Shown: positions 8,833-18,345 of the stretch, one piece after another
Numbering within the stretch: the stretch's first letter is position 1
Layout: each line of letters begins with the position of its first letter
Assembly (NCBI GenBank): GCA_020051695.1
Contig: JAGVQM010000023.1
Location: 1 to 64,000 of the forward strand
DNA: 64,000 bases
Source of the DNA: Candidatus Zixiibacteriota bacterium
GTDB lineage: Bacteria > Zixibacteria > MSB-5A5 > WJJR01 > JAJRUJ01
Reading direction: 5' to 3'
The notes under the pieces: generated by a model
What the model was told of the DNA's origin: nothing
Database searches by the model: none
What the model saw: only the letters and a program-made list of their open reading frames with translations
Position numbers and translations under genes: made by a program

Positions 8833-8933
8833 AGACGCGGGACACAAAGCGGTCTAGCGCCAGCGAAAGTGGCAAAATTGTGTTTATCTCGGAAGACCCG
8901 AAAACGTATACTCCAGTGTTTGAGGTACGAAAT

Positions 8934-9998
8934 ATGGCGAGGACACGTATACATCGGGTATTCACCGGGCTGGTCCTTGTATTGCTTCCCGTGTGGTTCG
9001 TGGCCGGATGCAACCGGGGTAGCAGTCAAACCCCCGGTCGCAGCGGCGGGGGACCAGTTTCGGTTGAAGCGTTGGTGGTCAAACCTCAGCCGCTCGAAAA
9101 TAAAATCTTCACCACCGGCACAATGTTGGCCAATGAAGAGGTGGAATTGCGCCCCGAAATATCCGGCAGGGTCACCGGTGTTTTTTTTGCTGAAGGCCAA
9201 CGGATTCGGCAGGGCGAGGTACTCCTGAAACTCAATGACCGTGAACTGCAAGCCCAACTCAAACGCAAGCAGCTCGAGGAAACACTCGCCGGTGATGAAG
9301 AACGGCGTCAACGGGCGCTCTTCGAAATCAATGGCATTAGCCGGGAAGAGTACGACAAGACGCTCAACAAGCTGAACATGATCAAAGCCGAACGGGAAGT
9401 CATCGAATCCCAGCTTGCCGAAACAGAGATTATCGCGCCGTTCGATGGCGTGGTCGGTCTGCGGTATGTCAGCGAAGGGAGTTACGTTTCGTCGAACACC
9501 ATGGTTGCGGCTATGCAGGATATCGATCCGGTGAAAGCCGAATTTTCCGTCCCCGAGAAATATGCCGGACAGTTATCACGCGGCGCGAAGATCGTAGTCC
9601 AGGTCGGTGACGAACAGAATTCGTACGCCGGAACGATCTACGCAGTGGAAGCGAAAATTGACCCTGGGACGCGGACCCTTAAAGCACGAGCAACCGTCCC
9701 GAATCCAGACGCCCGGCTGCTTCCGGGTTCGTTTGCCAAAGTCGAGATTACTCTTGAAGAACTGCCGGATGCTATTGTGATTCCATCCGGAGCGGTAATT
9801 CCGAGGATTAATGACGAAATCGTTTATGTCTGCCGGAACGGCAAGGCGCAATCCCTTTCGGTCAAGACCGGGATCAGGAACGAAAGAGGTATTCAGATCA
9901 CCGAGGGCTTAACCCCCGGCGATACGTTGATCGTCACCGGTCTGTTGCAGCTGGCCGACGGCAAAGATGTCCGGATCAACGCGTTCCAGAATGATTGA
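8934..9998 (+). CDS. RND efflux periplasmic adaptor (membrane fusion protein), lipoprotein
   Basis: A 354-residue adaptor of the AcrA/MexA type. The N-terminus MARTRIHRVFTGLVLVLLPV ends in the lipobox FVAGC, so it is a lipid-anchored periplasmic protein. The lipoyl halves are visible as ELRPEISGRVTGVFFAEGQR and AETEIIAPFDGVVGLRYV, flanking a short alpha-hairpin. The beta-barrel and membrane-proximal domains follow. The ATG at 8934 has GAGG upstream and gives a clean lipoprotein signal; the longer reading does not. It is followed after 14 bases by the RND pump, so the two form an operon. Confidence 0.9.
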   Translation: MARTRIHRVFTGLVLVLLPVWFVAGCNRGSSQTPGRSGGGPVSVEALVVKPQPLENKIFTTGTMLANEEVELRPEISGRVTGVFFAEGQRIRQGEVLLKLNDRELQAQLKRKQLEETLAGDEERRQRALFEINGISREEYDKTLNKLNMIKAEREVIESQLAETEIIAPFDGVVGLRYVSEGSYVSSNTMVAAMQDIDPVKAEFSVPEKYAGQLSRGAKIVVQVGDEQNSYAGTIYAVEAKIDPGTRTLKARATVPNPDARLLPGSFAKVEITLEELPDAIVIPSGAVIPRINDEIVYVCRNGKAQSLSVKTGIRNERGIQITEGLTPGDTLIVTGLLQLADGKDVRINAFQND

Positions 9999-10012
9999 CG
10001 CCGTCGCACCCC

Positions 10013-13000
10013 ATGAACATTTCCTCCATCAGCATTAATCGCCCGGTGCTTTCCACCGTATTTTCCATCCTGATTGTCCTGTTTGGGGTGATCGGGTTCT
10101 ACTTTTTGGGGATCCGCGAATATCCCAGTGTCGACGCCCCGGTAGTTACTGTCAGCACCAGCTACACGGGCGCCAATGCCGACGTCATCGAATCGCAGAT
10201 CACCGAGCCGCTGGAGGAGTCGATCAACGGCATCGCCGGCATTCGTTCGCTGACCTCCTCCAGCAGCGACGGCAGCAGCCGGATTACGATCGAATTCGAA
10301 CTCGGCATCGACATGGAAGCGGCGGCCAACGATGTTCGGGATCGCGTCTCGCGGGCGATTCACGATCTTCCGTCGGACGCAGATCCTCCCAATATTTCCA
10401 AATCGGATGCCGATGCCGGTCCGATCCTGTTCATGACCGTCGAGAGTTCCCAACGTTCACTTCTGGAACTCTCGGAGATCGCCAACGACGTTTTCAAAGA
10501 GCGTCTGCAGACGATTCCCGGTGTCAGCGAAGTCGCGATCTGGGGCGAAAAAAGATACGCCATGAAGCTGATGCTCGACCCGGCACGTTTGGCGGCCCAT
10601 GGCCTTGCTCCTCTCGATGTGCGCAATGCTTTGGATCGCGAAAATGTCGAACTGCCGTCAGGACGTATTGAAGGCTACAATACCGAATTATCTATCCGGA
10701 CATTCGGGCGGCTTACTTCGGTGGAAGAATTCAGCGAGCTTATTATCAAACAGACTGACGGGGCGGTCGTCAAACTCCGGGATGTCGGCCGGGTCATGCT
10801 GGCGCCGGAGGATGAACGGTCAAGTTTGCGCGGCAATGGTGGGGTTCCGATGGTCAGTGTCGTCCTGATCCCCCAGCCCGGCTCCAATCACATAAACATC
10901 GCCGACGAATTCTACCGCCGTACCGCACAGATGCGGAAAGACCTGCCCGAGGACATCAAATTCAACGTAGCCATGGACACGACGGCCAATATCCGCAAAG
11001 CCATTACCGAAGTCGTCGAAACAATTCTGATTGCGTTTCTGTTGGTCATGCTGGTCATCTTCGTTTTTCTGCGGCATTGGCGGACTACGATCATCCCCAT
11101 GCTGGCCATCCCCATTTCGCTCATCGGTGCTTTCTTTATCATGTATCTTGCCGGTTTTTCGATCAATATTCTCACCCTGCTGGCGATTGTCTTATCCACC
11201 GGGATCGTGGTCGATGATGCCATCGTCGTCCTGGAGAACATTTATAAAAGGATTGAAAAGGGAACCGACCCCGTACAAGCCGGACACCAGGGGTCGCGGG
11301 AGATATTTTTTGCCATCATTTCGACCACAATTACACTGGCATCGGTGTTTCTCCCAGTGATGTTCTTGCAGGGGCTTACCGGTCGTCTATTCCGGGAATT
11401 CGGCGTCGTGGTGGCCGGTTCAGTGCTCATTTCTGCATTTGTCTCGTTGACGCTGACGCCGATGATGAGTGCGCGGATCTTGCAAAAACCCACGCATGAG
11501 AACCGGCTGTTTGCGGCGAGCGAAAGGTGGTTCGGTCGTCTGATCTCCGGATATCAGCGTTGGCTGCGCGCGTTCACGGATCGGCGCTGGCTAGCCCCGG
11601 CAATTATGACGGCGGCCCTGGCGATTATTCTGGGAGTAGGATCACTCCTTCGCTCAGAACTGGCCCCGATGGAAGACAAAAGCCGTTTGATGATCAACTC
11701 CACTGCGCCCGAGGGCACATCATTCGAAGCGATTACCGATTACATGGACAAGATTCTCGCCGCCGTCGACTCATTGCCGGAAAAGGACGTAATTATATCC
11801 ATGATCGGTCGTGGGGGTGGCGTCAACAGCGGTTTTGTCAGAGTCGGTCTCGTGCCGCCCGACGCCAGGGAACGCAGTCAGCAGGAAATCGCCGATGCTC
11901 TCACCGGGGAATTGCGTGATTATACCTTTGCCCGGACGTATGTGACCCAGGAGCAGACTATCGCCGCCCAGCGAGGACGGGCACTTCCCGTGCAATTCGT
12001 GCTCCAGACATCATCTTTCGACAAGCTGCGGGCGGTGATTCCCGGATTCATGGAAAAGGCGCAGGCCAGTCCGGTCTTTGATGTGGTCGACCTGGATCTG
12101 AAGTTCAATAAACCGGAGCTGACCATCGAAATCGAACGTGAGCGGGCCAGGGCTTTGGGCATCACGGTCCGGGATATTGCCTCGACCCTGCAATTGTTTT
12201 TCAGCGGTCAACGCTATGGATACTTCGTTTTTAAGGGCAAGCAATATTCCGTCATCGCGCAGGCCGACCGGACAAACCGCGATGACCCTCTGGATGTCAG
12301 CTCGATTTATGTGCGAAACAGCAGCGGGAAGTTGATTCAACTCGATAATTTGGTGAAATTATCATATCGCAGCAGTCCGCCCCAATTGTATCACTACAAT
12401 CGCTATATGTCGGCGACCATCATGGCCTCGCTGACAAAGGGGTATACCCTGGGGGATGGCATCGATGAGATGGATCGGATCGCCGCTGAAACACTTGATG
12501 AATCCTTTGCCACGAGTCTGGCCGGGTCCGCCAAAGACTATGCGGAAAGTTCCAACACACTGTTGTTCGCGTTTATTCTGGCATTAGTCCTGGTATATCT
12601 GATCTTGTCCGCGCAATTCGAGAGTTTCGGTGATCCGTTGATCATCATGTTCACCGTTCCGCTGGCGCTGGCGGGGGCGGTTCTGTCGCTTTGGCTGTTT
12701 AATCAGACCTTGAATATCTTCAGCCAGATCGGGATTATCGCGCTGATCGGCATCGTGACCAAGAACGGCATTTTAATCGTGGAGTTCGCCAATCAGCGCC
12801 GGGCACATGGTCTGAACGTGAAAGAGGCGGTCATCGACGCAGCCGTCCAGCGATTCCGCCCGATCCTGATGACCAGTCTGGCCACGGTTTTCGGGGTTTT
12901 GCCTATCGCCCTGGCGCTGGGTGCGGCCGCCAAAAGCCGTGTATCCATCGGGATCGTGATTATCGGCGGTCTGTTGTTCTCCCTGGGGTTGACGTTATTT

Positions 13001-13126
13001 GTAATTCCGGCGCTTTATACATACCTGGCATCAAAAAAACCGCGCTTGGCCGTTACACCGGAACCGGCAGTTGAGCCTCCGATTGCGCCCGTGCATCCCG
13101 ATATCAACTGGCCTGAGAAAAAATGA
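10013..13126 (+). CDS. RND multidrug efflux permease, HAE1 family
   Basis: A 1037-residue inner-membrane proton/drug antiporter of the AcrB/MexB type. The N-terminus ISINRPVLSTVFSILIVLFG is the first membrane span. The proton-relay aspartates lie in GIVVDDAIVVLENI, and the partner lysine in IGIVTKNGILIVEFANQ. Two large periplasmic loops and twelve spans fit the family. The start at 10013 opens at the usual MNISSISINRP; no clear ribosome binding site is seen, so translation may be coupled to the adaptor. No outer-membrane TolC-like gene is adjacent, so the channel must be encoded elsewhere. Confidence 0.93.
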   Translation: MNISSISINRPVLSTVFSILIVLFGVIGFYFLGIREYPSVDAPVVTVSTSYTGANADVIESQITEPLEESINGIAGIRSLTSSSSDGSSRITIEFELGIDMEAAANDVRDRVSRAIHDLPSDADPPNISKSDADAGPILFMTVESSQRSLLELSEIANDVFKERLQTIPGVSEVAIWGEKRYAMKLMLDPARLAAHGLAPLDVRNALDRENVELPSGRIEGYNTELSIRTFGRLTSVEEFSELIIKQTDGAVVKLRDVGRVMLAPEDERSSLRGNGGVPMVSVVLIPQPGSNHINIADEFYRRTAQMRKDLPEDIKFNVAMDTTANIRKAITEVVETILIAFLLVMLVIFVFLRHWRTTIIPMLAIPISLIGAFFIMYLAGFSINILTLLAIVLSTGIVVDDAIVVLENIYKRIEKGTDPVQAGHQGSREIFFAIISTTITLASVFLPVMFLQGLTGRLFREFGVVVAGSVLISAFVSLTLTPMMSARILQKPTHENRLFAASERWFGRLISGYQRWLRAFTDRRWLAPAIMTAALAIILGVGSLLRSELAPMEDKSRLMINSTAPEGTSFEAITDYMDKILAAVDSLPEKDVIISMIGRGGGVNSGFVRVGLVPPDARERSQQEIADALTGELRDYTFARTYVTQEQTIAAQRGRALPVQFVLQTSSFDKLRAVIPGFMEKAQASPVFDVVDLDLKFNKPELTIEIERERARALGITVRDIASTLQLFFSGQRYGYFVFKGKQYSVIAQADRTNRDDPLDVSSIYVRNSSGKLIQLDNLVKLSYRSSPPQLYHYNRYMSATIMASLTKGYTLGDGIDEMDRIAAETLDESFATSLAGSAKDYAESSNTLLFAFILALVLVYLILSAQFESFGDPLIIMFTVPLALAGAVLSLWLFNQTLNIFSQIGIIALIGIVTKNGILIVEFANQRRAHGLNVKEAVIDAAVQRFRPILMTSLATVFGVLPIALALGAAAKSRVSIGIVIIGGLLFSLGLTLFVIPALYTYLASKKPRLAVTPEPAVEPPIAPVHPDINWPEKK

Positions 13127-13202
13127 TGGCGGGGAAAGAGCCGCATATCGTGCACTTCAATCAAGACCATTCAAGTCCATGCATATCGAAGAGGAAGTCG
13201 CT

Positions 13203-15539
13203 ATGCGCCAGGCAAACACTAGACCCGTAATGCACTGGGCCCGTTTCGGGCATCACCTGAGCAAGCCCCAGTCATTCACAAAACCGGGTAGGGGTTGGCG
13301 GGTTTTCCACTTTGGCCTTGGTCTGGTGCTGATGCTGGCACTGCCGGTCATGGCCGAAGAACTCTCTATTGAGCGGATTTTCGGTGACCCGGCGCTGTCT
13401 GGTCCCACACCCCGTGGAGTGAAGATTTCCCCTGATGGCCGCCGCGTGGGTTTCCTGCGCGGTCGCAGCGATGACCAGTTCCAGCTCGATTTGTGGGTCT
13501 ATGACCTCGATAAAGGTGAATCTCATCTTCTGGTCGATTCCCGAAAACTGGCTCCGGAGAAACACCTCTCGGATGTTGAGAAGGCACGCCGTGAACGCGC
13601 CCGCACTGCCGCACTGCACGGCATCGTGGATTACCAGTGGGCGCCGGATGGCCGCAAGCTCCTATTTCCCCTGGGCGATGCGCTGTATCTCTGTGATCCG
13701 GACGTCAGAAGTGAGAATACGGTTCGCAAGATCGTGGAGGGAGCGGGTTTGCTGGATCCAAAGATTTCACCGCTGGGTCGTTATGTATCTTTCGTGCGCG
13801 ATCAAAACCTGTTCGTGATCGACGTGGCCGAGGGGATTGAACGGCAGCTCACTGCCGACGGCGGCGGTTTACTCCACAACGCCGAAGCCGAATTCGTTGC
13901 CCAGGAGGAAATGGACCAAAGCAGTGGTTACTGGTGGGCGCCGGATGAAAGCGCGATTGCCTTCAAACAATTCGACGAATCGCCGGTCCCGGTGGTCCGG
14001 CGTATGGAGGTTTATTCGGATCGTACTGAGGTGATCGAGCAACGTTACCCGGCGGCCGGCGATTCAAATGTGATCGTCCACCTGGGTCTGGTTCAACCTG
14101 CCGGCGGAGTTGTCCGGTGGATCGACCTGGGGCCGGATTCGGATGTTTATCTGGCGCGTGTCGATTGGCTGCCGGACGGCAAAATCCTTAGTTATCAACG
14201 CCAAAGCCGCGACCAGAAACGGCTCGACCTGGTTGCGGTTGATGTCGCGACGCTCACCCAGAAAAACTTGTTGACCGAAACCTCCAAGATCTGGATTAAT
14301 CTCAACGACGATTTGCGATTCCTCAAACGACAACCGGCTTTCGTCTGGGCGTCGGAACGCAGCGGATACAAGCATCTGTATCTCTATGGATTGGAGGGCA
14401 CGCTCGTCCGTAACTTAAGCGGCGGAGAGTGGAATATCGACAAGGTGCTGGCCATCGACGAAACTGCAGGACTAATCTATGTTTCCGCCAACGAAAACGC
14501 TGTGATTGATAAACAGGTCTACACTATCCGGCTCGACGGCGAAACCTCGGACCCGCCTGTTCGCGTCAGCATCGGCGACGGTTGGCACGAGGCCACGTTC
14601 GCGCGAGACGCTGCGGAAGTCTCGATGTATGTCGAGACATATTCCGATCCATTAACTCCTCCGCAGACTGCCATTTGCCGACCGGATGGGCGGCGGCTGG
14701 TGTGGCTCGAGAAAAACCCGCTCGACGAAAATCATCCCTACTGGCCATTCCGCGAAACGCACATCACACCGGAATTCGGCACGCTGCAAGCCGAGGACGG
14801 CCAGGCGCTGGCGTATTACCTGTACAAACCGTTGGGTTTCGATCCGGCACATCGTTATCCGGTGTTCATTATTGTATACGGCGGCCCGTGGGGGCAAGTG
14901 GTGACGCGCAGTTGGGGCGATCTTTTCGACCAATATATGGCACGGCAGGGATACATTGTCTTCGCCCTCGACAATCGTGGCTCCGCTCGGCGCGGACGCA
15001 AGTTCTCCGACCCGATCGCCGGCAAACTTGGCGAGGTCGAAGTGCGCGACCAACTGGCCGGTATCCGGTGGCTTAAGCAGCAGCCGTTCGTCGACCCGGC
15101 GCATATCGGCGTCTTCGGCTGGAGCTACGGCGGCTATATGACCATAATGCTGCTGGCCAAAGCTTCCGATCAAATCGCGGCCGGCGTTGCCGTAGCACCG
15201 GTCACGGATTGGCGTCTATACGACACGCATTATACCGAACATTACCTCGGCTCGCCGCAAGCCAATCCCGCCGGTTACGATTCCAGCGCCGTATTCGGCT
15301 CACTTGCGGGCCTCACTGCGCCGTTGCTCTTGGTTCACGGCATGGCCGACGACAATGTGCTATTTTCGAATTCCACGCGACTCATGGCTGCGTTACAGAA
15401 TCAGGGGACCCAATTCCGGCTGATGACCTACCCCGGCGGCAAGCACGGTCTGTCCACCCCGGAGATGAAAAGGCACGTTCATCATCTGATCGCGGATTTT
15501 TTTGACGAAATGCTAAGGCCGAATCAGGACACGCAATAA
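13203..15539 (+). CDS. Dipeptidyl peptidase IV-like serine peptidase (S9B)
   Basis: A 778-residue exported peptidase. After a long basic N-region comes a signal or anchor segment (FHFGLGLVLMLALPVMAEE). Residues 80-520 form the eight-bladed DPP-IV propeller, including the double glutamate in EFVAQEEMDQ that binds the substrate amino terminus. The C-terminal alpha/beta hydrolase has the nucleophile motif GWSYGGY, an aspartate in MADDNVLF and the histidine in GGKHGL. It should release X-Pro or X-Ala dipeptides in the periplasm or outside the cell. The start at 13203 has GAGGAAG upstream. It lies 76 bases after the RND gene but is probably unrelated in function. Confidence 0.9.
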   Translation: MRQANTRPVMHWARFGHHLSKPQSFTKPGRGWRVFHFGLGLVLMLALPVMAEELSIERIFGDPALSGPTPRGVKISPDGRRVGFLRGRSDDQFQLDLWVYDLDKGESHLLVDSRKLAPEKHLSDVEKARRERARTAALHGIVDYQWAPDGRKLLFPLGDALYLCDPDVRSENTVRKIVEGAGLLDPKISPLGRYVSFVRDQNLFVIDVAEGIERQLTADGGGLLHNAEAEFVAQEEMDQSSGYWWAPDESAIAFKQFDESPVPVVRRMEVYSDRTEVIEQRYPAAGDSNVIVHLGLVQPAGGVVRWIDLGPDSDVYLARVDWLPDGKILSYQRQSRDQKRLDLVAVDVATLTQKNLLTETSKIWINLNDDLRFLKRQPAFVWASERSGYKHLYLYGLEGTLVRNLSGGEWNIDKVLAIDETAGLIYVSANENAVIDKQVYTIRLDGETSDPPVRVSIGDGWHEATFARDAAEVSMYVETYSDPLTPPQTAICRPDGRRLVWLEKNPLDENHPYWPFRETHITPEFGTLQAEDGQALAYYLYKPLGFDPAHRYPVFIIVYGGPWGQVVTRSWGDLFDQYMARQGYIVFALDNRGSARRGRKFSDPIAGKLGEVEVRDQLAGIRWLKQQPFVDPAHIGVFGWSYGGYMTIMLLAKASDQIAAGVAVAPVTDWRLYDTHYTEHYLGSPQANPAGYDSSAVFGSLAGLTAPLLLVHGMADDNVLFSNSTRLMAALQNQGTQFRLMTYPGGKHGLSTPEMKRHVHHLIADFFDEMLRPNQDTQ

Positions 15540-15560
15540 ATTGCATGTTCAGGATTTTTG

Positions 15561-15591
15561 GTTGGTGGCCGAGGGGACGTCGGCCACCAAC
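15561..15591. repeat. 12-bp palindromic hairpin after the peptidase gene
   Basis: GTTGGTGGCCGA and its exact complement TCGGCCACCAAC enclose the loop GGGGACG. There is no downstream T-run, so it is not a standard terminator. A related core (GTGGCCG...CGGCCA) recurs in the paired hairpins at 45005-45033, which suggests a small dispersed repeat. Confidence 0.6.
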
Positions 15592-15806
15592 ATTTCGCCG
15601 ACCGAAGAAGTGGGTTGTCCTATTTCTCAGCGCGATTATGACTTGCCGCGTACGTATTGTCCGCCTTTATGCTTCGCTTCAATTCGGCCCTTGACTGGAC
15701 ACGATAATTGGAATATTATTGCCTTTGCCGGAGATAGGGCGAAGCGAATGTTGATGACGTGCCGGATGCTGGAGGTATTCCCGCATGGCGAAAGGAGTAG
15801 TCCGGA

Positions 15807-16544
15807 ATGAACAGATATTCCAGACCTAAATGCCTCATGGTCTCGGTGCTGGTGGCGGCAGTGGTTTTAGTCGGGTGCGGTGATAAATCCACTTCTTCCG
15901 GAAACAACAACCCGCAATGGGATATTGAAGCAGACGGTATCCCCAAATTCGTTACGACCGACTACGTCGACCTGGCCTCGATCAATGGCATTTCCCGGTT
16001 CCGTTCCGCGTATGGACACGATTATTCACATGATGATTACCTCGAGCACTGCCGCAGCATGAAACACTACTTCGCGCCACCCAGCGATGTGATGGGGCAC
16101 CATTATCCGTCATGGACGACCATCCCCATCTCATCCCCGATATCGGGGACTGTCTCACGGGTGTTTGACGAATGGGCCGGGACGCAGGTCTGGATCCGGT
16201 CGCAGGAATATCCGGCGTTCGTGTTTCGCATCTTCCATGTGAACTTGTCGCCTCGTCCCCAGGAAGGCAACTCGGTTGCGGCGGGGCAACTTCTGGGCCA
16301 TCATGCCAGTGACGAGACCATGTCGGACATCGCCGTATGTGTGGCCACACCGCAGGGCTCCAGATTGATTTCGTATTTCGAGGTCATGACTGATTCGCTG
16401 TTTCAGTCGTATCAGGCCCGCGGCGTCAACACCCGGGACCAGTTGATCATCTCCCGGGCCGAACGCGATGCGGATTCGCTGACATGTAACGGCGAGACTT
16501 TCACCGGCAGCGGCAATCTGGAGAATTGGGTCTGGCTCGATTGA
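15807..16544 (+). CDS. Lipoprotein with M23/LytM-like fold, probably catalytically altered
   Basis: 245 residues with a lipobox (VVLVGCGDKST) and AAAGGAG before the ATG. The middle reads ISSPISGTVSRVFDEWAG, then RIFHVNLSPRPQEGNSV and AAGQLLGHHAS. This is the beta-sheet pattern of M23 (LytM, duplicated-hybrid-motif) peptidases, where 'GTVSRV' and 'GNSVAAGQLLG' are recurring elements. The usual HxGxD and HxH zinc motifs are not clearly present; a histidine-rich segment (YGHDYSHDDYLEH, SMKHYF) lies just upstream and may bind metal instead. It may act on, or simply bind, the cell wall. Followed by a terminator. Confidence 0.6.
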   Translation: MNRYSRPKCLMVSVLVAAVVLVGCGDKSTSSGNNNPQWDIEADGIPKFVTTDYVDLASINGISRFRSAYGHDYSHDDYLEHCRSMKHYFAPPSDVMGHHYPSWTTIPISSPISGTVSRVFDEWAGTQVWIRSQEYPAFVFRIFHVNLSPRPQEGNSVAAGQLLGHHASDETMSDIAVCVATPQGSRLISYFEVMTDSLFQSYQARGVNTRDQLIISRAERDADSLTCNGETFTGSGNLENWVWLD

Positions 16545-16585
16545 CATAATGCTCGCCGAGTCTTTTTGTTTTTGGGGGTGGTGCG

Positions 16586-16610
16586 GGGCGCACGACGCGC
16601 CCGTTTTTTT
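16586..16610 (+). terminator. Rho-independent terminator
   Basis: GGGCGC and GCGCCC with a five-base loop, followed by a G and seven Ts. It closes the M23-like lipoprotein gene. Confidence 0.8.
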
Positions 16611-16664
16611 CATCATAGATTGCCAGGTTCATCTGTCCCCACCAGATTTGCCACCGCTGTCCGG

Positions 16665-16970
16665 CTATGGGGATAAAAGCCACAGGAAAAACACGGATTT
16701 TATCGCGTACCCGTTGGGTGCGGCACCAAAGCCACGGTCGGTCTTGACCGTCTTGGACGTTTTCCCGTTCCGAGAGTTGCCGCTGTTCTTGCCTTCCGGC
16801 GCGTGCGGAGGGTAGCCCAGGTGATGGGTCAGCTCCCCGTCCAGGGCGCGCTCGTAGATCCGTTTGGTCAGAGCCGCAAGCAGCCCACCCTCGCCCACAA
16901 TCTCCTCGGGTGTCTTGCCCGCAATCAGCTTATCAATCAACTTGTCCGCTTCGTCCCGCTTGTCGACCAT
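16665..16970 (-). pseudogene. IS256-family transposase, N-terminal fragment
   Basis: The first ~80 residues match mutator-type (IS256) transposases: KLIDKLIAGKTPEEIVGEGG, then RIYERALDGELTHHLGYPPH and NSGNSRNGKTSKTVKTDRG. Intact enzymes have about 400 residues, with three acidic catalytic residues further on. Here the reading breaks off into an unrelated tail after about residue 80. The start has GAGGGA upstream. The fragment cannot transpose. Confidence 0.85.
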
Positions 16971-17032
16971 GAAGTCCCTCCTTGAATCCAATATACCTCA
17001 GGGCCACTTACACAAAAATACTTACACACTCT
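16735..17032 (-). mobile_element. IS256-type insertion sequence remnant (left end)
   Basis: Upstream of the transposase fragment the minus strand reads GAGTGTGTAAGTATTTTTGT followed by GTAAGTGGCCCTGAGG. This resembles the terminal inverted repeats of IS256-family elements ('TGTGTAAGTTTTTGTGTAA'). The outer end is near 17032. The inner boundary, where homology stops, is near 16735. No right-end inverted repeat was seen, so the element was truncated by a deletion. Confidence 0.65.
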
Positions 17033-17241
17033 GACCGCCTATTGAAGCTCGTTTCGCCCATCATGGCCTTCTTGAATCGACGACGAAGCGACCGCCTCAC
17101 TTTCGCCTAAAGAATCACTGATAGCAGTTCTTTTTCTGATTAATGAGCTTTTGGCGGTTCTGCGCAACTGCTGATAACGCCCCTACCGGCGACATCTTTC
17201 ATGAGGGAAGAGGGCCGCGCCGATTGCACGGGCCCCATGAC

Positions 17242-18345
17242 TTACGATCGCGGCAGTGCTATCCGGTATTTGACGATCTTTTTGTCTCCGGCGTCGTTCT
17301 CCTGCACCGCGCAAACGATCCCATGGGCCAGTTGCAGATTATCAGGATTGGAGATATGCCACCCTTCCTCCACCTGAATTCGGCCATAGTACAGATGCCG
17401 ACCATCCGGGGAATAGATATTGACGACCTGCCCCGTCTGAGTGTGGCCAAGACTCTCGGCACTAAACAAATACACCAGACCGTCGACAACCTGGATTCGA
17501 TTGTAGTAAGCCATCCGGTCAGGAAGCGCCGCGATCATCGGAGCCATACGCTCCTCCGGAATGTCGAACTTGGCGAAATGGTTCCGCTTGTCCGTCTCGC
17601 TGACCGCTTGCCGGACCCCGGTGAACAAAAAAGACTCGACCTTGCCTCCGTGGCCGGCGAGCCGGCAGATCACGGTGTCGCTGTTCTTGCCGAAATAGAT
17701 CCGATCGGATTGACGGTCAAAACCCATCTTCATCTGCGGTGTCAGGCCGACAACCACGCCACCTCCGGATGGCTTTTTCTCTTCAGCGGAAAGCGCAAAT
17801 TCGTGGACGATTGTCTCTTTTCCGGACGCCAAATTGACATGCGTCACCACTGCTTTGCCTTCGGGGGCATCACCCAGCGCACCGGGAGCCACCCAGAATT
17901 CGTTCTCGTTTTTGAACGCCAGCGGAAAACGCACAAACGGATTGTTCGGTATGGCCTTGACGAATTGCCCCTGCCTGGTGAAAAAATGGAGTTTGTCCGG
18001 GGCGCAAATCACTACTTGATCACCGGCCGGGAAACAGTTAAAATAGAATGACACTTTGCCCTCGTCGCCACCCTGGGGAGCAAACGTACCGACCAGCTTG
18101 CCGTTGCCGTCAATGATGTAACTCAAATTCCGGTCGAAATCACGGAAATACAGGGTCCCGTCATCAGCAATGCGCGGCTCTGCCGGACGCAACAATTCAT
18201 CTTCCCCGATCTGCTGGATTTCCCAGACCTTTTCCATCTGAAAAACCCACTCCCGTGCTGCCGGGATATCGGTCCCATAAGAATAGCCACTACATATGAT
18301 AGCGATGAACATGGTGACCGGCGCTAACCGTCTCACAATCTTCAT
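17242..18345 (-). CDS. Secreted six-bladed beta-propeller protein
   Basis: 367 residues with a signal peptide (MKIVRRLAPVTMFIAIICSG). The body shows six irregular repeats of the type 'GTLYFRDFDRNLSYIIDGNG' and 'YSPDGRHLYYGRI', as in the 6-bladed, NHL/TolB-like propellers found in FCB bacteria. The start has GAGAGG seven bases upstream. No enzymatic motif is evident and the ligand is unknown. It stands alone, between the IS remnant and a long non-coding stretch. A TGATAATAA-like stretch about 90 bases upstream resembles part of a Fur box, but weakly. Confidence 0.75.
   Translation of the reverse strand: MKIVRRLAPVTMFIAIICSGYSYGTDIPAAREWVFQMEKVWEIQQIGEDELLRPAEPRIADDGTLYFRDFDRNLSYIIDGNGKLVGTFAPQGGDEGKVSFYFNCFPAGDQVVICAPDKLHFFTRQGQFVKAIPNNPFVRFPLAFKNENEFWVAPGALGDAPEGKAVVTHVNLASGKETIVHEFALSAEEKKPSGGGVVVGLTPQMKMGFDRQSDRIYFGKNSDTVICRLAGHGGKVESFLFTGVRQAVSETDKRNHFAKFDIPEERMAPMIAALPDRMAYYNRIQVVDGLVYLFSAESLGHTQTGQVVNIYSPDGRHLYYGRIQVEEGWHISNPDNLQLAHGIVCAVQENDAGDKKIVKYRIALPRS

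Noticed and set aside
15561-15591. Terminator of the DPP-IV-like gene
   Set aside because: The stem is perfect but has no T-run on either strand, so it is listed as a repeat.
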